A stretch of DNA of 64,000 nt from Pectinophora gossypiella (lineage: Eukaryota; Arthropoda; Insecta; Lepidoptera; Gelechiidae): the NCBI RefSeq assembly GCF_024362695.1, contig NC_065406.1, positions 13,826,001 to 13,890,000 of the forward strand. The letters are read 5' to 3'. This document shows positions 21,112-32,275 of the stretch, piece after piece. The notes beneath the pieces are model-generated. The model did not search any database and was not told where the DNA came from. It was given only the letters and a program-made list of their open reading frames with translations. Positions within the stretch are counted from its first letter, which is position 1, and each line of letters opens with the position of its first letter. The translations under genes and the position numbers were made by a program.

Positions 21112-21438
21112 AACGGCCTCTGTGGTCCAGTGGTTGAGCGTTGGACTCACGATCCGGAGGCCCGGGTTCGATTCCCGGTGGGGAGATGTCACAAAAATCA
21201 CTTTGTGATCCCTAGTTTGATTAGGACATTACAGCCTGATACCTGATTGTCCGAAAGTAAGATGATCCGTGCTTCGGAAGGCACGTTAAGCCGTTGGTCC
21301 CGGTTACTATTTACGTGATGTAAGTGAGTAATCGTTACATGAGCCATGTCAGGGGCCTTTGGCGGCTCAATCATAACCTTGACACCAGGGTTGATGAGGC
21401 TGGTATTCTACCTCACAACCCACACGATAAGAAGAAGA
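21112..21438 (+). repeat. SINE-B, full length, with intact Pol III boxes
   Basis: A box TGGTCCAGTGG and B box GGTTCGATTCC match tRNA consensus. The core CGTGCTTCGGAAGGCACG and 3' end CACACGATAAGAAGAAG are present. No target duplication seen. It is the best type sequence for the family here. Confidence 0.8.
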
Positions 21439-22154
21439 TAGTAAGTGAGTATGTAGTTTAAGTTTGTATGAAAGTCGTACAGCCTTAAATTAAAAAGGCT
21501 GTTATGTTTTGGCGCCGCCCACTCAAATAACTCACTGGCCCACTTCTACTGAAAGAGTAACAACCTATGATTACACAGTTTCACGTAAATTATAACTTCC
21601 TACACAAACTACCGGCAATTATAATACATATTTCCGCTGATTGGATCGCTGAACAACTGAACTGAACTGATTTTAGATTTTACTGTCAAAACGTAAAGTA
21701 ACTGTATATAAGTTTTGGTGGCACGACGGTAATGAGGTTTTCCCAGGATACGTACTTCAAAAACAGTATAGATAGCGCTGTAAAGATTTCCCTTCATTTA
21801 ACCTCCTAATTTCACGGATAACATGCGTCATGCATTCATTTAATATGCATCTTTTTGGGTATAAATGATTAAGTATAATTCTGATCAAAATAAAAAGAAA
21901 CAGTATAGGAAAACTGTGAAAAGTGCCATATGAAATTCCACTCCCTCTTTGAACGGGTTGCAGGCAGATTTTAAGAAAAAAAATATGCACATTTTTTTGT
22001 TAGTCACAAATTGTCCGCTTAACAATTTTTGACTTTCTACGTTGAAAATTGCGGAATGCTCCATAAAAACTTCCACCCTCTATTTTAAGGAAGTGGGGGC
22101 TTAAAAAGAGACAAAAATCCACTTAAAAATCACACCCATTCCTCGCTCCGTGTT
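21439..22154. other. No gene; possible M6 relative
   Basis: 21710-21915 shares only the word TTCTGATCAAAATAAAAAG with MITE M6 (inverted). The rest is AT-rich. Confidence 0.35.
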
Positions 22155-22245
22155 TTTTTTTTAATTAAGATGGGTTTGCTCTTGACTTCGTTCTTCCACA
22201 AGAAGAAGAGATCGACGTTGGAACGAGCTTTGCTCCGTTTTGTCG
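22155..22245 (-). pseudogene. LINE-W coding-tail fragment
   Basis: Inverted match to 535-620: AAGATGGGTTTGCTCTTGAC and CGACGTTGGAACGAGC. Confidence 0.6.
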
Positions 22246-22622
22246 TGAAATACAGACAAACAAACAGACCGACACACACATACACTTTCGCATTTGGTAT
22301 TTTCTTGTTCTGTACTGGTGAATAAACCTAATCTATAAAAAAGGCAACCCTACTCAATTCTTTAGATGGTATTTACGATTCCTGCTGCCAAGGTCAGAAC
22401 TTCAAACAATGATTCATGAGCTCGTAGAGGTATATAATTTCGCGAATGCCTCCACTATCATGCATAATAATACGACAGCCGACCTCGACGTTCTGAGGAA
22501 ATGCTAAACGGAATCGATGAATCGTTACTGTGCTATATAGACTTATTTTAAACTTATGCCTTTAGTGGCTGAGTAGTCAAATTGACAATTATATATACAT
22601 ATTATCTAATCGGTTACTTATT

Positions 22623-22925
22623 TGTGGTCTCTAGTTTGGTTAGGACATTACTGGCTGATCACCAGATTGTCCGAAAGTAAGTTGATCCGTGCTTCGGAAG
22701 GCACGTTAAGCCGGTGGTCCCGGTTACTACTTACTGATGTAAGTACGTAGTCGTTACATGAGTCATGTCAGGGGCCTTTGGCGGTTCAATAGTAATCCTG
22801 GCACCAGGGTTGATGAAGTTGGTAATTCACCTCACAACAAACACGATAGAAGAGAAGAAATCGGTGACTTATGGCTCTCCCCACCCCGATAGGGACGAGG
22901 GCGTACAGTTATTTAAGTATGTATC
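22623..22925 (+). repeat. SINE-B (headless) and RTE-type tail scrap
   Basis: SINE-B body 22623-22858 (TTTGTGGTCTCTAGTTTGG to ACACGATAGAAGAG). Then GGCTCTCCCCACCCCGATAG and TAAGTATGTAT resemble the end described at 17705. Confidence 0.65.
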
Positions 22926-22983
22926 ATAATTAATACTAGCTTAAAAGTAATACAACATAATAATAATAATGTTACCACCTAAA

Positions 22984-23474
22984 TACAGGGTGTTAGTAAC
23001 ATCGTAACGAATACTGAGGGGAATGATTCAGATCATGATTCTGAGTTAATATCAAGAGGATTTTTCTGTCGCAAAATTCATGGCTTTTTGTGTTTTTTAA
23101 GGTTCCGAACCTCATAAGGTAAAACGGAACCCTTATAGGATCACTTTCTTGTCTGTCTTTCATCTTTTTTAATTATTTTCAACAATTCTATACTTATGTG
23201 GAAGGAAAATTCAATTTACCCACATGTACTCGTATGGCTACCTGTACGTACTTATACGGGATCTAAGTGACAACGTAACGAATACTGAGGGGGATGAATC
23301 AGCTCATTATTCTGAGTCAATATCAAGTTTTACTGTCGGAAAATTCATGAAAATGTTAGTGTGTTTTTTAATTATTTTCCTTCCATACTTTTGCGACGGA
23401 AAATTCCACTTGATATCAACTCAGAATTATTATCTGAATCATCCCTCAAAGTTTTCGTTACGATGTCTTTAACA
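22984..23474. repeat. Two MITE M3 copies
   Basis: A left arm starts TACAGGGTGTTAGTAACATC (22984-23085). A complete but diverged copy (23253-23474) has both arms around a central TTATTTTCCTTCC. Confidence 0.6.
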
Positions 23475-24000
23475 CATCATAACCACGCTAATCTAAGTAA
23501 AAAATGTTGTCTCAATTTTACCCGAAATTGAAATGAAATTAATGTAACATGAAATGGATGTCAGAATAATATTTTTTTTTCCTTTCTTGCTTTCTTTCCG
23601 TCTTTCTTTCTTTAGGTCTTGTTGAAGAAAATCATATCTGAAGGTGATTTTTTCAAAAAGACTTATTCACTATAACTCACTGACATATTTTTCACTATAA
23701 GGCTGCGTTATCATCTGGAGTACATATATCGTAAAAAAATAGAACTGGCTATTCTGTCCAATATGACGGATAGAAGTCTCACGAACGACTTTTAACAATC
23801 GTTAAAGTCTTGCAAATAGTGCACTGTATCACGCGAGCTTTTTCCTCGAACTTGGCTGTTCTGTCCGAACATGCTTACACCAATATTGGAATTCAGTCGC
23901 GACGCCAATTTTTTTTTAATGTATTTAGTCGAAGAGAGTCGAAGAGAGGAGTTTTTAGAATCGAAATAATTATTTTGATCCACAAATTCATTTAATTAAG
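23475..24000. other. No recognised gene
   Basis: Includes a CTTTCTTTC-type run (23575-23620). Two overlapping 60-residue frames near 23800-23990 have no domain. Confidence 0.45.
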
Positions 24001-24223
24001 TTAAAATGCTCTTTGTTATCATGTCTGATGCTGTTGTTGTATTTTATAATATTTTATATTGTATGATTGAGTTACTTCTATTTTTTATTTCTATTTTTTT
24101 TGATATATCAAAGAAAGAAAATTTGCAGTGCCCCGACGGGGTGTCATGTTGTAAGTGCTAAATAATTAATTTAAGAACCTTTGTACACATGATTGCACCA
24201 ATAAAGAATTAAAGAATTAAAGA
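24001..24223 (+). repeat. LINE 3' UTR with AATAAAGAATTAAAG tail
   Basis: GCAGTGCCCCGACGGGGTG, GTACACATGATTGCACC and the AATAAAGAATTAAAGAATT terminus look like a non-LTR 3' end. No coding is left. Confidence 0.5.
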
Positions 24224-24725
24224 GACCGGAAGCCATGTCGTCATCAGACTCTGAGTATTTCTTCTCTGCCTTCTTCTCTTCCTTCTTCTCTTCAGCGGCG
24301 GAGAGCCGCAGAGCCGCTATGCCAATGACGTCGCAGCATTCAGCATATAGTACAGTGTATTTGATTAGCTCCCAGTTTCTTCAGGTCCCTGATCCCGACG
24401 AGGCCTATTCTGCAGTTCTCCAGTGCAGAAGTTCGCCTCGGGAATTTGAATCGTTTTGCTAATTCTGGATGTTAGCTTACACCGATACCGACCCCCGCCG
24501 GCGTGGTCGACGACTTCCCTTATTAAACGCTTATCGGTATCGACTCAATATGGTCGATTAATTCTGTAAATATAATCCCCTCAGATGATGCCCTGAGCAG
24601 AGGTGCGCTCCCAACAGGGCACCCTCAAGCAACAGCTTACAGCGCAGAGAGCCCTCAGCGCTTCCCAATTGGCCGGCCAAGTCAATGCCATTTGCGGCAA
24701 ATCTATAAAAAAGTCACATAAAAAA
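24224..24725 (+). mobile_element. Retro-P, longest copy
   Basis: Carries GAGGCCTATTCTGCAG, CTTCGCCTCGGGAATTTG-type sequence, CCCGCCGGCGTGGTCGACG and the shared 3' part GGCCGGCCAAGTCAATGCC ending in an A-run. The inverted copy at 51126-51430 shares the same blocks. A short serine/phenylalanine-rich frame at its start is not convincing. Confidence 0.55.
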
Positions 24726-24936
24726 TTGATTCGCTCCGTGTCCAGCGTACAAGCTTTAATATACAGCGCGATAAACAATGTAATGTTTACTTTTAAACGT
24801 TTTTAATTACAGCACAGCTTTTTACGACGACCGTGCCACGCGTTAATTACCCTTCAAGATGTCACTGTAATTAAGATGAATAAAATTAGTATGAATGTAG
24901 CAGTTTTTCCGTTTTATTTGTCGGACTTTTGTCGGA

Positions 24937-25262
24937 GCCCTGGTAGAACGCTGGCCTCTTACTTTGAGGTCGCAGGTTCGAATCCAGCACAGGCCTAAAC
25001 CAATGATCATCGAATTTGTTTTCGAATTCATGTTTGGATCATAAATTATTATCACGTGCTCAGCGTTAAAGGAAAACATCGTGAGGAAACCCACATTCTC
25101 GAGAAATTTTCGGAGGTATGTGACCTAACCTGTATTGGGCTGGTTTTCCCTTCGCGGGTTGGAAGGTCAGACAGGGAGTCGTTTCTGTAAAAAACCGGAC
25201 CTGTCAAATCTTCAGGTTAGGTAAGCGGACCCTGTGCTAGGATGCTAGGAAGATGATGATGA
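24937..25262 (+). repeat. SINE-D, full length
   Basis: Head GCCCTGGTAGAACGCTGGC, perfect B box GGTTCGAATCC, body GTGACCTAACCTGTATTGGG, 3' part AGGTTAGGTAAGCGGACC and GATGATGATG tail. Confidence 0.75.
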
Positions 25263-25367
25263 TGTTTGTCGGACTTTCACTTAATATGCTTTTCACAGAA
25301 GAATGGAATTGGAATGAATGGAATGGAGTGGACTACGAAAAAGAATTAAAGGAATAAAAATAAAAAT

Positions 25368-25740
25368 TGATATTCAAAATTCTAGATTAATAAGTAAATT
25401 AAATTCATCTCTTTTGGAGTTATGTATGCGTTTGTTAGAAAATGAATTGAAAATAATAATTATTTATTTATTTTGATTTTTTTTCTATTATGTAAATTAT
25501 TTTACCACTTTTTTGTATTTTTATGTGTTCTCGCTAATAAATTGATTTGATTTGATTTGATAAAGCTCATGTTAAATTTACTATAAAGTAAATTTAACAT
25601 GATCTTATAATTAAGATTAATGATTACCTAAATGATAAAAATGCCTGGTATTAAATGTGTTCCTCTAGTTATTAAATCATATAAAAAAAAATGTGTTGCT
25701 GTTGCATTTTCTTGTTATTTCTAGCCTATTTTAAAGTCCG
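25368..25740 (+). repeat. LINE-Q 3' pieces, split
   Basis: TTCTAGATTAATAAGTAAAT...GCGTTTG (25368-25437) and AAAGCTCATGTTAAATTTAC...TAAATGATAAAAATG (25563-25740) are one LINE-Q 3' end. A tail-like piece ending TTGATTTGATTTGATTTGA (25440-25562) lies between. Confidence 0.55.
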
Positions 25741-26040
25741 AAATCATCAATGTATGTTAAAAGCCACAGAAAAATTGCAAAGAGATTGCAACTTCCACAC
25801 ATTCTTGTTAAACCGTAGGAAATTGCAAATTAATTGCAACTTTCATTATGCACGATGGACTCGCCAGACGTTACATTGAGTTACATTGCAATTAAGAGTG
25901 CATTCTGGGAATTAATGCAACTCACGTTAAAGCTCAGTTTTAAATGAGTTTTCGACCATTTCGCAGTTGTAGTCAAGTTTTATAGTAAATTAACCACGTC
26001 TTCATACAACCCATTTTATTAAGGGTCACATAAGATACAT
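25741..26040. other. No recognised feature
   Basis: Short repeats of GAAAAATTGCAA/AAATTGCAA occur at 25770-25840. No repeat family or gene is recognised. Confidence 0.4.
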
Positions 26041-26046
26041 TTTTTT

Positions 26047-26333
26047 CTTCTTCTTCTATCGTGTGGGTTGTGAGGTAGATTACCAACCCCATCAACCCTG
26101 GTGTCAAGGTTACTATTCAGCCCCCTAAGGCCCCTGACATGACTCATATAACAACTACGTGCCTTCCGAAGCACGGATCGTCTAACTTTCGGACAATCAA
26201 GTGATCAACTTGTAATGTCCTAACCAAACTAGGGATCACAAAGTGATTTTTGTGATATGTCCCCACCGGGATTCGAACCCGGGACCTCCGGATCGTGAGC
26301 CCAACGCTTAACCACTGGACCACGGAGGCCGTT
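26047..26333 (-). repeat. SINE-B, near full length
   Basis: CTTCTTCTATCGTGTGGG to GGAGGCCGTT. The minus-strand B box GGGTTCGAATCCC is perfect and A box TGGTCCAGTGG intact. Confidence 0.78.
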
Positions 26334-26439
26334 ACATTTTATTTATTTCGCTACTTGGCCGGACCAATGAGGACCGCTTTTCGCTCACACTCGGTGAAAA
26401 ATCAGACATTCCGAAGGTAAATATTGATACATACATACA

Positions 26440-26915
26440 TACATAAACTCACGCCTATTTCCCACCAGGGTAAGTAGAGACTATAGAATTCCATTTGCTT
26501 CGATCCTGACACACTTCTCTTGCTTCCTTCACATTCATCAATCGCTTCATACACGCACGCCGGTTCAGAGTAGATCGTATTAAACCTTTTGTAAGGACAT
26601 TTCCAAATTGGTCAATGTAAGTCTTTCTCGGTCTTCCTCTGCCAGCCCTACCATCAACTTCCGCTTTATATACCGCTTTTGCAATTCTATTATCATTCAT
26701 CCGCTCTACGTGTCCAAACCAACCTAACATTCCCTTCTCAATCTTAGTCACCATATCGTCTTTTACACCACATCTCTGTCTTATCACACTATTTCTCACT
26801 CTATCACTCAACTTCACACCGCAGATGCTACGCAAAGACCTCATTTCTACGGCATTAATCCTACTTTCATGCTTCTTCTGCCATACCCAACATTCACCGT
26901 ACTTCAGCGTAGGGA
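26440..26915 (-). pseudogene. LINE-R (RTE-like) ORF C-terminal region, best copy
   Basis: On the minus strand the frame reads YGECWVWQKKHESRINAVEM, RSLRSICGVKLSDRVRNSVI, GMLGWFGHVERMNDNR and GRGRPRKTYIDQFGNVLTKG, ending NSIVSTYPGGK. This is the tail of the endonuclease/reverse-transcriptase ORF common in moth genomes. About 155 codons are open, but the catalytic domains are absent, so it is a 5'-truncated copy. The 3' end is CACGCCTATTTCCC and TATG repeats (inverted). Confidence 0.8.
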
Positions 26916-27202
26916 CAAATATTGATAATGTAAGATATATAAGTAATATCTCAAAGCCTCCACGTGATAGGTAGAAAACCCTTATATATGTGCAGTTGTA
27001 GGTTGTAGGTAGATATTTCGTATCGCCTCATGCAATTTTTCCATTAACACGGAACGGAATTTAAATTCTGATACAATCATTATGTTTAAATGTTTACCCA
27101 GCCAAGAATCAATAAAATCAATCAAACCTTGGACTATTTGCTTGCATGTGCGTATTCTAATTGCGGCAAAGAGTGGGGTAGGCTTATACATAGTTCCTAT
27201 TC

Positions 27203-27431
27203 ATGGTGTTAGTGACATCGTAACGAAAACTTTGAGGGATGATTCAGCTCATTATACTGAGTTAATATCATGTGGAATTTTCCATCGCAAAAGTATAGAA
27301 TTGAAAAAATTAAAAAAAAAACTATAAAAAATCATGAATTTTGCGACGGAAAATTCCACTTGATATTAACTCAGAATCATGGTCTGAATTATCCCCCTTA
27401 GCATTCGTTACGATGTCACTAACACCCTGTA
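27203..27431. repeat. MITE M3, complete palindrome
   Basis: Two arms of about 100 bp (TGGTGTTAGTGACATCGTAA... and ...GATGTCACTAACACCCTGTA) are inverted copies around an A-rich centre. The terminal TACAGGG suggests a TA-flanked mariner-type MITE. Confidence 0.7.
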
Positions 27432-28214
27432 TATGCATCACATCCACAGTAGCTCAATGCAAACAGACACAATATCTCCGCAACAACACTTAACAAAGAA
27501 AACAGTTCTTATATCTCACAAATTATATACGTTATCTATCATAATACAGCCAGCAATTACTTAAGAAAACAAAAGAAGTCACTAGACGGGGGAGATAACT
27601 CAGTACTTATATAAACAGTCTACACTATGTAGGTTGTATGTACGGAATAGAAGAAAGTTTTAGGAAAGGGCCAAGTAAAGGCGAAACACAAGCAAGTAAG
27701 TAATTAAGTAAAATGTTTATTTTTCATAAGAAATACAGAAAATATTGATATAATAAAAACCCCACAAAACCAATTCCTCGGTTTTTCTGTGGGAGTGGAG
27801 TTCGCTTAATGTTATTATGTTTAAGATACTTACAGTTAGTTAATAATAAGCAAATAGTTCACACTTCAACTTTGAACTCCATTCGTCCGCAAACTTTACG
27901 ACACGAAGCTCTGCCAAATTATATTAAACGGTCGTTTTGTGTAAGTATATTATATAATATTGACTACCATGCAAGGAAATCGCTGCTCATCACAGGAAAG
28001 TTAAGAACCTTAGTATGATCGAGTATTTATCTAAAAAATTCTTTTGTATACAGTATCTTACGAGAAATAATGATAAATCGCAGCCTATCACATGAAATAC
28101 ATTGCCAGTAAAGTGGCTATGGAATTTGAGAAGTAGTCGAGTTGTCGTAGTTATATGTAAGAATACTTGTTTGCAGTTTATTTAAAAAAAAAACATAAAC
28201 TCCAAAACAAACAC
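27432..28214. other. No recognised gene
   Basis: AT-rich. A 69-residue frame at 27809-28018 has no domain and no partners. Confidence 0.45.
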
Positions 28215-28550
28215 ATCATGTCACATCTTTAGGTTAGGTTAACCAAACCCTGTCTGCATCTTGCATTTGGGTTGTGAAATCAGTGAGCGATCTCATCAAC
28301 CGTGGTGTCAGTTACTATTGAGCTGCCAAAGCCCCCTGACATGGCTCATTTAACGACTACAAATTAAGTAAATAGTACCCGGAACCGATTGCTTAACATG
28401 TCCTCCGAAACACGGATTATCTTTATTTGGGACAATCGGGTGATGAGCCTACAAAGTCGTAACCAAATTGGGATCACAAACTGTTTTTTGTGTTTTACCC
28501 CACCGAGATTCAAACCCGGAATCTGCGAAAAAACACCACATCAACATGTT
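28215..28550 (-). repeat. SINE-D scrap and decayed SINE-B
   Basis: ATCTTTAGGTTAGGTTAACC (SINE-D 3' part) precedes an inverted, much-mutated SINE-B (GAGCTGCCAAAGCCCCCTG, GTTTTACCCCACCGAGATTC). Confidence 0.5.
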
Positions 28551-28692
28551 CGGTCACGAGTACTAATATGTTTACACTTTGAAACCATGTCACATTAACT
28601 TTTTTGACAAATTAAACCGTAAATCTCATTAAATGTCAAATATGATAGTGCGACAGGGTTCTAATGTGGGTACATGATATTGCTCATGACTG
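28551..28692. repeat. MITE M2
   Basis: Ends CGGTCACGAG and CTCATGACTG, 142 bp. The flanking dinucleotide here is TT on both sides rather than TA. Confidence 0.65.
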
Positions 28693-29050
28693 TTCCTAGC
28701 GTTATTTTCACGAACACGGGAGAATGGAAACACGCTAGGGAGATGACGTATGTAGTATAATACAGCTGCAGCTTCACTAATGGTATCTGTTTATACACAC
28801 AGACAGACAGCTATTCCATTACAACTGTAGATGACAATTAATGCGAGATCAGAGTGACCAACATGTTTGTCTTTTTTTTGAACTTTTTTTTCCCTCAGCG
28901 TTACAGATTCCGGTGTAGTTTTACAGCTAGTTACATAATATGTAATTTAATTTTTTGACGTTCAAAAAGCGCTAACTTTGTAAGCCAATTTTGAAAAACA
29001 AACATTTTTGATATTTTTTTTTTAAGTTTTGTTATTCAACTCTTTTCTCA
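28693..29050. other. No recognised feature
   Basis: AT-rich, T-run containing sequence. Confidence 0.4.
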
Positions 29051-29475
29051 ATGTCTCTTTACATCACTGACAATACTAAAACAAAGATAACAGAGATAAG
29101 AGAAGATGGTGTGATAAGAAAGAGATATGGTGTAAAACACGACATAGTGACTAAGATTAAGAAGGGAATGTTAAGTTGGTTTGGATACGTAGAGCGGATG
29201 AAGGATAATAGAATTACGAAAGCGGTATATAAAGCGAAGGTTGATGGTAGGGCTGGCAGAGGAAGACATAGAAGGATTTATTTACATTGACCAAATGATG
29301 AGAGAGAAAGATGTCCTTAGAAAAGGTTTAGTACGATCTACTCTGAACCGGCGTGCGTGTATGAAACGATTGATGAATGTGGAGGAAGTAAGAGAAGTGT
29401 GTCAGAATCGGAGCAAATGAAATTCCATAGTTGCTACTTACCTCGGTGGGAAATAGGTGTTAGTTTATGTGTATA
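29051..29475 (+). pseudogene. LINE-R (RTE-like) remnant
   Basis: VIRKRYGVKHDIVTKIKKGM, LSWFGYVERMKDNRITKAVY and KAKVDGRAGRGR are in frame, then a frameshift near 29275 breaks the R.TYIDQ part. The end GGTGGGAAATAGGTGTTAG matches the family 3' end. Confidence 0.72.
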
Positions 29476-30114
29476 TGTAAAACAATGACCAAGTCACGTA
29501 TGTAATTCGAACTACCAGACCAATATCCGATCCTATACTTAGGTGGCTCCCTTTACGAAATTCCCATATCCTTTTCAATATTCTATATAATCCTATATAA
29601 TACTCCCCTTTACCTCAAAGAGCGCTTTAGTTTGAGGAAGGAAGTTCACAAACGGCTGCCTCGATCGTGCACTAGGATGCTATTCGTATCACCCACCCAT
29701 CGAACTGACTATTAGACCCGGCCCGCAGAATACCAGCGTCGTGGCTCACGCCGCGACTTATGCTGAGCGAGGTCCTTTTATTCCGAACGCCACCACAGAT
29801 GATCGGGCCGTCTCAGTGCGTTGCATTTATGAACTCTTACTGTTACTTATTATTATTATTTATTCAATTCAAATTCAAATTATTTATTTCAGAGTAATAT
29901 CCATAATTATAAGTACATTAGATTAGATAAGTTAAAATTAAATTAAAATATATAAAATCAAATACTTATGATTTTAGTTTTTTTTATGTTTTTTGATCTT
30001 GGCTTTTTTTGTGTATTGATTTCCGTGTGGTTTCTGTCCTGTGTTGAATGTAATGTACCTGTATGTCTGTGTATGTGGTGTCCGGGAGTAATAAATGCTT
30101 TCTTTCTTTCTTTC
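29476..30114. other. No gene; retroposon-like 3' sequence
   Basis: 29630-29830 (GCTCACGCCGCGACTTATGC) resembles coding of a decayed element but I cannot name it. TTCAATTCAAATTCAAATTA (29870) and GTAATAAATGCTTTC with a CTTT run (30090-30114) look like retroposon ends. Confidence 0.4.
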
Positions 30115-30735
30115 TATTACAGCCAGTCTCTTACTTATGCAAACTGTGCGCTTATGGAACTCCTTACCTGCTTCCGTCAGAGTCGTTAACTCTCTTCAAA
30201 CTTTCAAAAACCTGTTACGATATTCTCAGTATATTACTATTATGTATGATGCATTTCATATATTTCAATACTTATTTAGTCTGTGTGTATACTCTATTCA
30301 AATTCAAATGCAAAAATATCTTTATTCAGTACGTAACATAGTTACACTATGAATCGTCATACTTTACATAACGAACGTCTCATCCGCCTAAATCTACTGC
30401 AGCTTTTCACAACCTATATAGACAGGGAAAAGAAGCTGCAAGAAAAACCTATAGTATTATTATAGTTTCTTTAGATGATAATTAGGTATAATTTGATAAA
30501 TATACATTACGTATATTATATTGAGTATTTATTAATATATGTATAGTTTTTTTTTGTATTAATTTTAGTTTACTTTTGTTTATTTATTGTTGCACCATCC
30601 CGCAACCGAGTCTAGTTTCCTGGTAGTGGTTGCCTGGAAGAAATTGCTCTACAGCAATAACGCCGCCCACGTTGTACTGTATTCATGTGTTATGTCTGTT
30701 TTTTTATATTAAGTTCTGTGCAATAAAGTGTCTTT
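30115..30735 (+). pseudogene. LINE-W ORF C-terminus and 3' end, split by Repeat-T
   Basis: TVRLWNSLPASVRVVNSLQT and FKNLLRYSQY are coding remnants. The 3' UTR (GCACCATCCCGCAACCGAG to GTGCAATAAAGTG) mirrors 1-190. Repeat-T (-) lies inside at 30296-30452. Confidence 0.68.
30296..30452 (-). repeat. Repeat-T inside LINE-W
   Basis: CAAAAATATCTTTATTCAGT to GAAGCTGCAAGAAAAACC, inverted. Confidence 0.65.
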
Positions 30736-30784
30736 TGATTTGATTTATAATTCATAAAATAAATAAGTATTAAAATGTGTTAAC

Positions 30785-31225
30785 AACAGAACAACAGTGG
30801 CTGCAAGTTGTCTTTGATTACTTGTGGCTCTGCCCACCCCATTAGGGATTACGGGCGTGAGTTTATGTATGTGTGTATGTATGTATGTATTAAAATGTGT
30901 AAATAACTCTGTTTGTCTGTATGGTACAACGCGAAACGCTTAAACCGCTGGACCGATTTAGATGAAATTTGGTATCAAGACGGCTTGCCTTTCAGGGGAG
31001 AATACACAACAGGTTTGAAATCATCCCTTTGGGAATTAAAAGGGTAAGTAGATAAAAAATGTAGCGCGCGCGATTACCATGATGCACCAGCCGTGGGTGA
31101 ACAACTAGTTATTTTATAAAAATATAAATTGTATTGCGATAAGGCCGCCTTTGCTCACCTTAGAATAAGTTTATCCTGTAAATGTTTTGTGAGTTTGTGT
31201 GCAATAAAGTGTTTTATTATTATTA
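30785..31225 (+). repeat. RTE-type tail and other dispersed-repeat ends
   Basis: 30785-30885: TGGCTGCAAGTTGTCTTTG and TATG tail. 30900-31110: GTACAACGCGAAACGCTTAA, GACCGATTTAGATGAAATTT, a sequence type widespread in insect repeats, here as a single copy. 31190-31225: GTGCAATAAAGTG tail. Confidence 0.45.
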
Positions 31226-31326
31226 TTATTGTTAACTACATTATTTATAATTATAGGTATATTGGCCAATAAGTATATTACTTAATTCGGATTTAGAAAG
31301 ACAAATAATTAATCAAAATGTTTAGC

Positions 31327-31440
31327 TTTGCAGTAGTTTTAGGCGGATGTGACGTTCGTTATGTAAAATTGACGATTCAAAGTGTAGCTATGTTACCTAT
31401 TGAATAAAGATATTTTTGACTTTGAATTTTGATTTTGAAT
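31327..31440 (+). repeat. Repeat-T, sense orientation
   Basis: GCAGTAGTTTTAGGCGGATG through TTGAATAAAGATATTTTTG, showing the sense 3' end. Confidence 0.65.
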
Positions 31441-31504
31441 TTATTCCTTTCACATACACCTTAGCAGACCAAAAGTTGCACACGCTCTCGCTTTTTTTAT
31501 TAGC

Positions 31505-31715
31505 AGAATAGGCTAATTTCCAACTAGTCAAATCAGTTACTTTTTACTAAACGTCAAAACACGAAATTTCTATAGAATACTTATAAAATAGCACACTGTG
31601 ACGTGATAAAATGTCAGACTTATTATTACGTTTTTAAGAGAAAAGGGTTTTTGTCAGTTTAAAACCTGTCTTTATTTAGTAATCAGAATTTCATAATTAA
31701 TCTTTGCCCTAGGAA
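31505..31715. repeat. M1 repeat with empty Retro-P site
   Basis: AACTAGTCAAATCAGTTACT, TTTACTAAACGTCAAAACAC and TTTATTTAGTAATCAGAATT. It has no insert where the 4.3-kb copy carries Retro-P. Confidence 0.65.
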
Positions 31716-32160
31716 AATACCCAATCAGATAAATAATTCATTAAATAGTCAAAGATTACCAGCACAATCAACAAACTTATAACGTACGCAAGTTGAAATT
31801 CTTACTAACCATGATACTTTTTTATAATGTTAAATAGGTACATATATGTTTATATATGTTTTTTTATATCCTTGTAATGCTTATATTTTTAATAAATATG
31901 TGTAATGCGTATCTTAGTCCAAATATCAAGTATTACAAAAAAAGTCAAATAACCTAACTTAAATGCGTATCTTATATTATATCAGAAAACAATGTTTTGT
32001 TTCGGGTACTATCTTCTTTAGTTCTTCTTCTTTAGTCTTATATTCTTTATATTCTTCTTTAGTCGTTTTCATTATTCTTTATATATTTTTGTTCTATGAA
32101 ATTACCGTATTATGTTTGTATTATGCGGTCTACTGTCCCTCTTCTTATTAATATTAAGTC
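31716..32160. other. No recognised feature
   Basis: AT-rich. A TTCTTCTTTAGT(C)-type run lies around 32010-32065. Confidence 0.4.
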
Positions 32161-32275
32161 CTCCACCAACCCGCACTGGAGCAGCGTGGTGGAGTATGCT
32201 CCATACCCCCTCCGGTTGATCGAGGGAAGGCCTGTGCCCAGCAGGGGGAAGTATATAGACTGTTTATGTATGTAT
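32161..32275 (+). repeat. SINE-C 3' part
   Basis: CCACCAACCCGCACTGGAG to CCCAGCAGGGGGAAGTATAT. The 5' part is missing. Confidence 0.65.

Noticed and set aside
21112..21180. tRNA gene
   Set aside because: It has good A and B boxes, but the same sequence with the same downstream body occurs many times. It is a SINE-B head, not a tRNA gene.
30785..30885. Telomere-like tandem repeat
   Set aside because: The TATG units are the tail of an RTE-type retroposon. Insect telomeric TTAGG repeats are not present.
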